DNA from: Actinomycetota bacterium | Lineage (GTDB): Bacteria > Actinomycetota > Actinomycetes > S36-B12 | Direction: 5' to 3' | Assembly: GCA_947499275.1 (NCBI GenBank) | Contig: CANMNM010000102.1 | Location: forward strand, 1-5,662 | Length of the DNA stretch: 5,662 nt | Shown: piece by piece, positions 1 to 5,088 of the stretch | Layout of the letters: every line of letters begins with the position of its first letter | How positions within the stretch are numbered: the first letter of the stretch is position 1 | Notes under the pieces: model-generated | Told to the model about the DNA's origin: nothing | The model's input: only the letters and a program-made list of their open reading frames with translations | The model's database searches: none | Program-made: the position numbers and the translations under genes

Positions 1-729
1 GAATGCAATTACCCCGACCACAGCGACTCCGGCCGCCGTGAGTAAAACGGCAGCAAAAAGTGCAAGTGTGCGAACTCGAGAAACAGGTATTCCACTGGCA
101 TAAGCACCTTCGTCTCCCAAAGCCATCAGGTCCAGTGAAGGGGCAAGATAGAAAGCCAGCACAACCCCGATTGCGACCGCGGGCCACATTGAGTTCACCC
201 CCGCCCAATTGCTCAAAGCAAATGATCCAGTTGTCCAGAAGGTCACAGATCGAACGCCCGCTAGGTCGCTCATGGAAGCAATGATTGCGATCAAAGCGGC
301 GCCAAATGCGCTCACTGCAATCCCAGCCAGCAGAACCGTGACCACTTCTATTCGACCGTTGCTCCGAGAAACCCACACCACAACGGCCATTGCAATACTG
401 GAACCGACAACGGCAGCGGTCGTGACCCCAATTGAATTAAATGGCAGCCCAATTGCAGCCCCAAGAACAGCACCCAGCGCCGCTCCTGCGGAAACGCCAA
501 CTAACGCCGGGTCTGCGAGCGGGTTTCGTAACGAACCCTGTAGCAAAACACCCGCGCTCGCTAAGCCGATCCCAACGAGTATTGCTGCGATGGTTCGAGG
601 CAACCTGATGTTCCAGATAACGACCGAATCAGCACCTGCCGAACCGAACCTCAGTGAGATGGCAACCAGGACAATCAAAATCAGCGTAAGAGCGATTCCA
701 AGTACCCAAGCCTTGCCAGCCCTTGTCAT
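1..729 (-). CDS. hmuU: Heme/iron ABC transporter permease, FecCD family (HmuU-like), 3' end cut by window edge
   Basis: Inner-membrane permease of a heme or siderophore-type importer, taking substrate from the HmuT lipoprotein and passing it across the membrane on ATP hydrolysis by a partner ATPase that must lie left of this window. The frame is open from the ATG at 729 to base 1 (243 codons). Visible: a first hydrophobic helix at about residues 9-25; the family block RLPRTIAAILVGIGLASAG (42-60) followed by LLQGSLRNPLADPALVG (62-78) and a Gly/Ala-rich helix; several further helices to residue 243; and a cytoplasmic loop LGDEGAYASGIPVSRVR (204-220), where FecCD proteins usually contact the ATPase. 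Family members are about 330-350 residues, so roughly 100 are missing off the edge. The ATG overlaps the hmuT TGA by four bases (ATGA, 726-729), which implies translational coupling. Heme as substrate is inferred from the neighbouring HmuT; the family alone would also allow siderophore or cobalamin. Confidence 0.93.
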   Translation of the reverse strand, partial: MTRAGKAWVLGIALTLILIVLVAISLRFGSAGADSVVIWNIRLPRTIAAILVGIGLASAGVLLQGSLRNPLADPALVGVSAGAALGAVLGAAIGLPFNSIGVTTAAVVGSSIAMAVVVWVSRSNGRIEVVTVLLAGIAVSAFGAALIAIIASMSDLAGVRSVTFWTTGSFALSNWAGVNSMWPAVAIGVVLAFYLAPSLDLMALGDEGAYASGIPVSRVRTLALFAAVLLTAAGVAVVGVIAF

Positions 730-1697
730 TGGGCATTCAGATCAGAAAATGCCTGATTGAGCGCAACAACAAGTTCACCCGTTCGCGGACCAAATGACAA
801 CAACATTGTGTCCTCTACTGCAATAACAGATCGGGATGCGGCCGCCTTTGTTTGAGCCACCCCGGGCAACTGCAGTAGACCATCAATTCCGCCAACCGAC
901 TTCAGGCCATTAGCCATCACAAGCAATACGTCGGGGTCGAGTTTGATAAGTTCTTCGGCACTTAACGGAGTGAATGCTCCGAGTTGTGCCTGTTCACCAA
1001 CGTCAATGCCACCAGCCTCGTTGATCATTGAATCGGCGCCCGAGCCGGCTCCCCCGAGAAGATAGATGGCCGAGGTCCCCCGTAAATAAAGAAAAGCGAC
1101 CCTGGGAGTTGGTGACAATGGCAACTGGGCTGCTACCGAAGTCAGTGTCGATACGTATTCCACAGCCTGGGCAGGTGCTCCAACTGCACTTCCAATTGCG
1201 CTCACTTTGGAGCCAATATCAGCGATCGTCCAAGCTTCGGGGATTTCAACAACCCTTATCCCTGCACTTTTCAATGAATCAATCGATTCTTGTGGGCCAC
1301 TGGATGCGTCAATGAGCACCAGGTCCGGGTTGAGTGCGATAACGCTCTCCGCATTGATTTCATGTCCACTTGTAACAACAGGTGTGTCTGTTATTTCTGG
1401 GGCGTTACTGGTTTCATCTCGCCCCACAATTTGGGATCCACCACCGAGTGCAACAACTACTTCACCCGAACCGTTTGCAATCGTCACTATTCGCTGCGCT
1501 GCACTTGATGGCCACGGCTCTCCAAAGGGCTCCGCGAAAGCGACATCCGACGACGTAATCTCAATCGGACGAATAGCAGATCCAGAGCTTTCCGATTGTG
1601 AGGGTTGAGAAGTGGGCTCACTCGCGCAACCGCTGAGTAACGACAAAGTGAACCCTGTGACTGCAATTCCGAGCACCGCAATCCCGAATTTCCTCAC
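726..1697 (-). CDS. hmuT: HmuT-like heme ABC transporter substrate-binding lipoprotein
   Basis: Membrane-anchored receptor that binds heme outside the cell and delivers it to HmuU. From the GTG at 1697 it has 323 residues. A lipoprotein signal runs to the lipobox LSGC with Cys24 as the lipidated residue, followed by a Ser/Gln-rich linker. The mature part is a PBP-II (BtuF/HmuT-type) fold: QRIVTIANGSGEVVVALG (68-85), VGRDETS (91-97), ALNPDLVLI (121-129), FLYLRGTSAIYLLGGAGSGAD (starting at 202), FTPLSAEEL (242-250) and a C-terminal LLSFGPRTGE (299-308), all characteristic of actinobacterial HmuT. His112 and Tyr204, with Arg206 two residues on, sit where the corynebacterial heme ligands His and Tyr (plus supporting Arg) are expected. 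The frame is open upstream to 2021, but that extension lacks signal features and runs antisense through the divergent gene. The GTG places the signal peptide correctly and has a -10 box six bases upstream. The stop overlaps the hmuU start. Confidence 0.92.
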   Translation of the reverse strand: MRKFGIAVLGIAVTGFTLSLLSGCASEPTSQPSQSESSGSAIRPIEITSSDVAFAEPFGEPWPSSAAQRIVTIANGSGEVVVALGGGSQIVGRDETSNAPEITDTPVVTSGHEINAESVIALNPDLVLIDASSGPQESIDSLKSAGIRVVEIPEAWTIADIGSKVSAIGSAVGAPAQAVEYVSTLTSVAAQLPLSPTPRVAFLYLRGTSAIYLLGGAGSGADSMINEAGGIDVGEQAQLGAFTPLSAEELIKLDPDVLLVMANGLKSVGGIDGLLQLPGVAQTKAAASRSVIAVEDTMLLSFGPRTGELVVALNQAFSDLNAQ

Positions 1698-1703
1698 AAG
1701 GAC

Positions 1704-1709
1704 ATTATC
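1704..1709 (-). promoter_or_regulatory. Putative -10 box of hmuT (leaderless start)
   Basis: Read on the minus strand, GATAAT ends six bases before the GTG of hmuT, within TTGATAAT. No Shine-Dalgarno sequence precedes the GTG. A -10 hexamer at this distance would put the transcription start at or next to the start codon, as in leaderless actinobacterial mRNAs. No good TTGACA-like -35 is visible 16-18 bases further up; that place holds GGGAAC. The assignment rests on motif and spacing only. Confidence 0.5.
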
Positions 1710-1734
1710 AAGGCTTGGGTGAATGCGTTCCCGG

Positions 1735-1762
1735 CACGTTGTCGGGATCGGCCGACAACGTG
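1735..1762. promoter_or_regulatory. Perfect 28-bp inverted repeat, candidate operator between the divergent hmuTU and exported-protein genes
   Basis: The arms CACGTTGTCGG (1735-1745) and CCGACAACGTG (1752-1762) are exact reverse complements of 11 bases, separated by GATCGG. The centre (1748.5) lies about 51 bases from the hmuT GTG (1697) and 52 from the proposed GTG of the rightward gene (1801). If both transcripts are leaderless, the repeat lies outside both mRNAs and is more likely a protein-binding site than an RNA hairpin. It does not look like a DtxR/IdeR or Fur box; the binding protein is unknown. If the rightward gene instead starts at 1783 or 1723, the symmetry is lost. Confidence 0.55.
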
Positions 1763-1787
1763 TCAGGCAACCCTGCTTCACAATGTC

Positions 1788-1793
1788 TAGCCT
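1788..1793 (+). promoter_or_regulatory. Putative -10 box of the first exported-protein gene
   Basis: TAGCCT lies seven bases before the GTG at 1801. It matches the TANNNT pattern and the TAGnCT form also found in front of the glycosylase and yaaA genes in this window. It mirrors the arrangement at hmuT on the other side of the inverted repeat. No convincing -35 is visible. If the ATG at 1783 were the true start, this hexamer would be inside the coding region. Confidence 0.4.
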
Positions 1794-1800
1794 TTCCCTC

Positions 1801-2325
1801 GTGAGAAGACCACACAGGTTCCAGAAGCTTGCGGTTACCTCAGTGATGTGTGGAGCAATGTTGCTGCCCGCATTCAATTCCATGGCTGGGGCCACTGTGG
1901 TTCCGACAAAGACCACAAAAAGTGGATCTGCCACGTTATCCGCGACTCCGGTAAAAAACTTGAATTCGACGAATGCCCGCGTGAAGGTTAAGGGCAACGG
2001 CTTCGACCAACGCATCGGCATTTACATCGGTTTATGCGTTACGCCAAAAAATAATTCAACAAAACCAGGCCCGTGCGGCGGCGGGATCAATATGAATGCC
2101 AGCGATCCTGCTTCTGCCTGGATTTCGTCAAATCCACCACCATATGGCGCTGACCTGGCCATACCATTCAAAAAAGATGGAACTTTCTCGGTAACGCTCT
2201 CAATCAGTTCACAAATTGGCGAGATCGATTGCAAAGTCACATCCTGTTCAATCGTTACTCGCGCGGACCACACAAAGTCCTCATATCGGGGCGCAGATCT
2301 TTTCATTCCCGTCACATTCAAATAA
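1801..2325 (+). CDS. Exported neocarzinostatin-like (Ig-fold) protein next to the heme transporter
   Basis: Exported protein of unknown exact function, probably serving heme or iron capture judging by its place beside hmuTU. From the GTG at 1801 it has 174 residues: a basic start (VRRPHRFQK), a hydrophobic stretch to about residue 27 and probable cleavage near SMAGA (27-31). The mature domain carries VKVKGNGF (61-68), GIYIGLCV (73-80), SAWISSNPPPYG (105-116), DGTFSVTLS (126-134), a cysteine pair at 144/149, and VTRADHT (152-158) before the final LFIPVTF. Cysteines 79/92 and 144/149 resemble the two disulfides of neocarzinostatin, whose second pair also has five-residue spacing. From memory, domains with the SSNPP.YG and VTR.DHT signatures occur in actinobacterial secreted proteins near HtaA/HmuT genes; I could not verify this. 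No membrane anchor or sorting signal is visible. The ATG at 1783 (adds MSSLSL) and one at 1723 are alternatives; I prefer 1801 for its -10 box and compact signal peptide. Confidence 0.82.
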   Translation: MRRPHRFQKLAVTSVMCGAMLLPAFNSMAGATVVPTKTTKSGSATLSATPVKNLNSTNARVKVKGNGFDQRIGIYIGLCVTPKNNSTKPGPCGGGINMNASDPASAWISSNPPPYGADLAIPFKKDGTFSVTLSISSQIGEIDCKVTSCSIVTRADHTKSSYRGADLFIPVTFK

Positions 2326-2343
2326 TCACAATTACAAAGATCG

Positions 2344-2349
2344 AAGGAG
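2344..2349 (+). promoter_or_regulatory. Shine-Dalgarno site fixing the start of the second exported-protein gene
   Basis: AAGGAG followed by four A bases precedes the ATG at 2354. This is the clearest ribosome binding site in the window. It fits a gene translated from a shared mRNA with the gene ending 28 bases upstream. It also excludes the longer in-frame extension to 2216, which would run inside the upstream coding region. Confidence 0.65.
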
Positions 2350-2353
2350 AAAA

Positions 2354-3127
2354 ATGCTCAGCAAGAAAAAAGTTGGAAATCTGGTTGCTGCAACGGCTGC
2401 ACTCGCAATCGTTTGGGCGACTTCAGCGGTACCAGTCCAGGCCGCAGGAGCTTTCAACGCCACCGTTGCGGGCGCAAAGAACATGACTCCGTTGGTTGCT
2501 CTTGAAACTAGTTCCGTTCAACCAATCGAAATCACCAATTTGCCAGCAAATGTGGGCATCTACGCCCTGAACTGCGCTGTCCCCGCCAACCCTCGGTCCG
2601 CTCCGACACTGTGCGACAGTTCAGCGGGCTCACTCGTCTACATTCCGGCCACGACCGTAGATCGCGACAGTGTTTCAGCCAAGATCAAAGTCAATGGCGA
2701 GTTTTATGGATCAAACCCAAATCCACAAACGGGTGCCAGCACGAATCAGCCAGTCGACTGCCGCGCTGCAGTGGCACCCGGCATGGGAGCCTGTGCGGTA
2801 TACATTTTGGGAGCTGGGCGCGAGAGCGCAAACCCGACCTATCTGCGGGTCTTCCCAACAGTCTTCAAGCCGGTTAAATCAGATCGCAAGACCGACTCCG
2901 TCACTGTGACTCCGAAAGAAAATTCCATCATCACTCAAGCCGGTGCAGCTTTCACCGCGACCACGCTTTCCGGGTTGACTCCGTCAATTACCGGGGACAA
3001 CTGCTCGGTGCGGGATGGAAAGATCACGGCACTTGCCGCCTCAGGCACCTGCACACTAACGATCACAACAACGGGTGGCCGCAACTTTAAGCCACTGGTA
3101 ACTACCAAAACCTATAAATTGGGTTAA
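2354..3127 (+). CDS. Exported two-domain protein: neocarzinostatin-like domain plus C-terminal Ig-like domain
   Basis: A 257-residue exported protein, not recognised as a named family. The signal peptide has a Lys-rich start (MLSKKK), a hydrophobic core (residues 8-24) and probable cleavage after VPVQA (26-30). Domain 1 (about 34-172) resembles the upstream gene product: GIYALNC (68-74) parallels GIYIGLC there, the first cysteine pair (74/87) has the same 13-residue spacing, a second pair follows at 136/147 (VDCRA, GACAVY), and the domain closes with FPTVFKPV. Domain 2 (about 181-256) is a short beta-rich module with DSVTVTP, cysteines 217 and 233, and SGTCTLTITT, like the Ig-like repeats of bacterial surface proteins. 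There is no C-terminal membrane helix or LPXTG-type signal, so it is either released or held non-covalently. It lies 28 bases after its neighbour, probably in one operon, and is followed by a hairpin terminator. A heme-related role is inferred only from location. Confidence 0.87.
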   Translation: MLSKKKVGNLVAATAALAIVWATSAVPVQAAGAFNATVAGAKNMTPLVALETSSVQPIEITNLPANVGIYALNCAVPANPRSAPTLCDSSAGSLVYIPATTVDRDSVSAKIKVNGEFYGSNPNPQTGASTNQPVDCRAAVAPGMGACAVYILGAGRESANPTYLRVFPTVFKPVKSDRKTDSVTVTPKENSIITQAGAAFTATTLSGLTPSITGDNCSVRDGKITALAASGTCTLTITTTGGRNFKPLVTTKTYKLG

Positions 3128-3133
3128 TCAGAT

Positions 3134-3178
3134 TAGCTTGAAAGGGATGTGGCGCAACGCGCTGCATCCCTTTCGCTA
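3134..3178. terminator. Hairpin terminator between convergent genes, probably bidirectional
   Basis: GAAAGGGATG (3140-3149) pairs perfectly with CATCCCTTTC (3165-3174). The stem continues inward through two G-T pairs and four Watson-Crick pairs (GCGC region) to a three-base loop, AAC. It extends outward by TAGC/GCTA across a two-base bulge. It starts seven bases after the TAA of the rightward gene, and its far end covers the TAG of the leftward TetR gene. A run of T is poor on both sides (TCGCTATTTA to the right), so strength rests on the stem. Confidence 0.68.
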
Positions 3179-3748
3179 TTTACCTAGGCCTGTTTTAATG
3201 AATGCCATTACTGCATCGCCTTCACTGATTGAATCAAATCCTTGTGATTCAACGCGCGTTATTGCGCTGTCCAGGACTCCCCAGCAAAAAGCCGAGTACT
3301 GACGAACATCAGCGACCTCTAGTTCGGTCAACGCCTGAACGAGTGGTGCAACCAGCTCACGGTGCATTGAAGACACCTGCGCCCGGCGAGCCTCTGGGAG
3401 TTCGACCGATCCGGCAGACTTAACCAAGATGTGACGTCCATCCTTGACGTAACCCAGAACACCGCGCACCCACGTCTCTATCCGAGCCAGCGGATCTTTT
3501 TCGGCTTCCACCATCGGTGACATCTCATCAACCCACAGAGCCATCTCGTCCACCAAGACATCGGCGATTAAATCGGCTGCGCTCGCGTAGTACTCATAAA
3601 CCGCTGATCGCGAAAGCCCCACCTCAGATGCAACTTGAGCTACCGTAAATGGTGTCCCCGAGAGCATCAGCTGTGCAGCGGCGGCCAAAAGGGCGTCACG
3701 GCGTGCTTCACGGTGTTCAGCAATGCTGGGTGCACTGATTCTGGGCAT
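3176..3748 (-). CDS. TetR/AcrR-family transcriptional regulator
   Basis: One-component repressor-type regulator of 190 residues, the usual length for the family. The N-terminal DNA-binding domain spans about residues 10-60: EHREARRDALLAAAAQLML (helix 1), FTVAQVASEVGLSRSAVYEYY (34-54, the helix-turn-helix and the conserved Tyr-rich end), then ADLIADVL entering the linker helix. The C-terminal part (65-190) is helical and ligand-binding; its ligand cannot be read. The ATG at 3748 starts MPRISAP and has a weak GGGA five bases upstream. It lies 55 bases downstream of the glycosylase gene on the same strand with no hairpin seen between, so it could share that transcript or use its own promoter (TATGTATTAG lies 20-30 bases upstream). 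Whether it acts on itself, the glycosylase or the heme genes is unknown. Its base composition (about 53% GC in two sampled lines) is like the rest of the window. Confidence 0.92.
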   Translation of the reverse strand: MPRISAPSIAEHREARRDALLAAAAQLMLSGTPFTVAQVASEVGLSRSAVYEYYASAADLIADVLVDEMALWVDEMSPMVEAEKDPLARIETWVRGVLGYVKDGRHILVKSAGSVELPEARRAQVSSMHRELVAPLVQALTELEVADVRQYSAFCWGVLDSAITRVESQGFDSISEGDAVMAFIKTGLGK

Positions 3749-3803
3749 GGTCCCATTGTGCCCTAATACATAGTTTTTGACCTTTTCAGGGTTTCAGCAG
3801 CGT

Positions 3804-4430
3804 TTACGAGGCTCTCCAGCAGTACCAGGCCACGACACTGCGCATACCGACGAATGGATCTCCAAATCGATCAAGATCTCTGGCCTTGATGGGCTCTGTA
3901 TTCCTGTGGATCACATCCCAGCCTCGGCGCACAGCCAGATCATCAATGGGCCATACATCCAGTCGACCAAGTTGTAAAATTAGCAACATTTCAGCAGTCC
4001 ATCTTCCAATTCCGAATAATGAAATTAGTTCTGAGATGATCTCCTCATCCTCCATGTAAACAAATCGTTTAAGTTTTAATTTACCCGATAGCGTGGCTTG
4101 AGTTATTTCATAAATACTTCTTACCTTTGCTGATGTAAGACCGATCGATTGAAGTTCCTCCATGGACAAAGCCCCAACTTTTGATGGAGTAATCGATCCC
4201 TGGCAAATAGCTCGAAGACGTGCACCTATGGTTCTTGCGGCTGCAACACTTACTTGCTGTGCGATTACTGCACGAACTAATGCTTGATAGTTCGTATAGG
4301 TACTCTTGTCGAAACCAAAGGTGCATGAAGGCAATTTCTTGATTGGTCCAGCAAAAGCGGGATCAATCCTAAAAATCTTTCTCTTAAAGGCATCCATCTC
4401 TCTCTTGCGCGAAACGAGAGTTGAATCCAT
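3804..4430 (-). CDS. DNA-3-methyladenine glycosylase II-like protein (HhH-GPD, AlkA-type)
   Basis: Base-excision repair enzyme expected to remove alkylated purines such as 3-methyladenine from DNA. It has 208 residues, the single-domain form lacking the N-terminal extension of E. coli AlkA (282 residues). Motifs: ALVRAVIAQQVSVAAARTIG (50-69, the conserved helix), LQSIGLTSAKVRSIYEI (93-109), the helix-hairpin-helix LFGIGRWTAEMLLI (138-151), and VWPIDDLAVRRG (159-170), whose second Asp (164) is the expected catalytic residue. The C-terminal MRSVVAWYCWR (196-206) is the usual family ending, so the protein looks complete. The ATG at 4430 has a TAGACT seven bases upstream; Met12 (4397) is an alternative start. 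Most of the gene is AT-rich: about 41% GC over 3961-4320 against about 58% in a stretch of hmuU, while its last part (3841-3960) is about 53%. This may reflect transfer or recombination. Substrate preference within the family is not readable. Confidence 0.9.
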   Translation of the reverse strand: MDSTLVSRKREMDAFKRKIFRIDPAFAGPIKKLPSCTFGFDKSTYTNYQALVRAVIAQQVSVAAARTIGARLRAICQGSITPSKVGALSMEELQSIGLTSAKVRSIYEITQATLSGKLKLKRFVYMEDEEIISELISLFGIGRWTAEMLLILQLGRLDVWPIDDLAVRRGWDVIHRNTEPIKARDLDRFGDPFVGMRSVVAWYCWRAS

Positions 4431-4437
4431 AACGGAA

Positions 4438-4443
4438 AGTCTA
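4438..4443 (-). promoter_or_regulatory. Putative -10 box of the glycosylase gene (leaderless start)
   Basis: On the minus strand TAGACT stands seven bases (TTCCGTT) before the ATG at 4430, and no Shine-Dalgarno sequence is present. Form and spacing match the boxes proposed for yaaA (TAGGCT) and the first exported-protein gene (TAGCCT). No clear -35 is visible. Confidence 0.45.
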
Positions 4444-4499
4444 ATATCTTTGGCATCTTTCGTACCTAAAGTATTTACTCAATTTAACAATAAAGAGGA

Positions 4500-4613
4500 A
4501 TGAAGAAGAGCCGTCCAAGGGCTACCGGAACTGTCGCGCAAACAAAAGCCTCTAAAGATGACGTGCTAGCCGCAGTGTTGAGGTCCCTCGATATCAAGAT
4601 CATTCGTGCCTAA
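4500..4613 (+). CDS. Doubtful small ORF, 37 residues, Lys/Arg-rich
   Basis: An ATG at 4500 opens 37 codons: a basic start MKKSRPRATGTVAQTKASK, then DDVLAAVLRSLDIKIIRA, which would form an amphipathic helix. AGAGGA directly abuts the ATG, which is too close for a normal Shine-Dalgarno sequence. AACAAT eight bases upstream could be a -10 of a leaderless transcript. An in-frame TAA lies three codons upstream, so there is no longer version. It sits in the gap between the divergently placed glycosylase gene and the 3' end of rnpB. I do not recognise the peptide; chance cannot be excluded at this length. Confidence 0.3.
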   Translation: MKKSRPRATGTVAQTKASKDDVLAAVLRSLDIKIIRA

Positions 4614-4632
4614 CGAGAAGTATCAGATGGGG

Positions 4633-5010
4633 AACGAGTCGGTCTATAAGCCGGATCCTGTGTTTGATCGCTCAAACGGTGATCATCCATCTGGGACTGC
4701 TGTTACCAGCAGCCTCGTGCGGTCTACCAGCAAACATAAGGCGAGCAGCCCGTCTGCTTGGGCCAGCAAGCTGACCCATTTGACCTTGCTTCGGGTGGGG
4801 TTTACCGAGCTGATGCAGTTACCTGCACCACTGGTGGTCTCTTACACCACCGTTTCACCCTTACCAAGGTTTCCCCTGGCGGTCTGTTTTCTGTGGCACT
4901 ATCCCGCGGATCACTCCGGGTGGGCGTTACCCACCACCCTGCTCTGTGAAGTCCGGACTTTCCTCGACACGCTTTCTAGTTCATGCCGCGATCACCCGAC
5001 CGACTCGTTC
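4633..5010 (-). ncRNA. rnpB: RNase P RNA (bacterial type A)
   Basis: Catalytic RNA of ribonuclease P, which matures the 5' ends of tRNAs together with the RnpA protein. On the minus strand the conserved blocks appear in order: GAGGAAAGTCCGG (4965-4953), GGTAACGCCCACCCGG (about 4932-4917), GTGCCACAGAAAACAGACCG (ends near 4880), GGTAAGGGTGAAACGGTG (4865-4848), GGTAAACCCCACCCG, and CAGATGGATGATCA near the 3' side, closing with CCGGCTTATAGACCGACTCG. The ends are set by helix P1: AACGAGTCGGTC (5009-4998) is exactly complementary over 12 bases to GACCGACTCGTT (4644-4633). Length is about 378 nt, normal for the class. Mature ends may differ by several bases. No U-rich hairpin terminator is evident downstream. 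It is divergent from yaaA. Protein-coding frames over this stretch are artefacts. Confidence 0.97.
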
Positions 5011-5017
5011 ATGACAC

Positions 5018-5023
5018 AGGTTA
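5018..5023 (-). promoter_or_regulatory. Putative -10 box of rnpB
   Basis: On the minus strand TAACCT ends eight bases before the first base of helix P1 (5009), a fitting distance for transcription to start at about 5010-5011. TGTCAA lies 17 bases upstream as a weak -35. Assigned from position and the TANNNT pattern. Confidence 0.45.
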
Positions 5024-5076
5024 CGCCGTCGGTGATCCTGTTGACACAAGAACTCACCTTTGCCTGCATTACGCCG

Positions 5077-5082
5077 TAGGCT
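5077..5082 (+). promoter_or_regulatory. Putative -10 box of yaaA (leaderless start)
   Basis: TAGGCT stands six bases (GCCCGC) before the GTG at 5089, and no Shine-Dalgarno sequence is present. A consensus TTGACA occurs at 5041-5046, but 30 bases from this hexamer, too far to pair with it. The -35, if any, is unclear. Confidence 0.45.
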
Positions 5083-5088
5083 GCCCGC

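Noticed and set aside
209..760. 183-residue Thr/Ala/Pro-rich open frame on the plus strand
   Set aside because: It is antisense to the FecCD permease, whose motifs are unmistakable; the low-complexity composition is typical of a shadow of a GC-rich membrane gene.
1763..1776. TCAGGCAACCCTGC, resembling a DtxR/IdeR-type iron box (TTAGGCAAGCCTAA-like)
   Set aside because: Only about 10 of 14 positions match a consensus recalled from memory and the outer bases of both arms are wrong. It would suit an iron-regulated promoter, but the match is too weak to annotate.
1698..2021. Upstream extension of the hmuT reading frame to an ATG at 2021
   Set aside because: The extra 108 residues would precede a perfect lipoprotein signal peptide and run antisense through the divergent exported-protein gene and the palindrome.
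2022..2321. 99-residue open frame on the minus strand opposite the first exported-protein gene
   Set aside because: It is wholly antisense to a well-supported exported protein, with no recognisable motif; a shadow frame.
5041..5046. Consensus TTGACA as a -35 for yaaA
   Set aside because: It lies 30 bases from the TAGGCT box. A spacing of 17-18 would require CTGCAT or TGCATT as the -10, which are poor and would not explain the start position.
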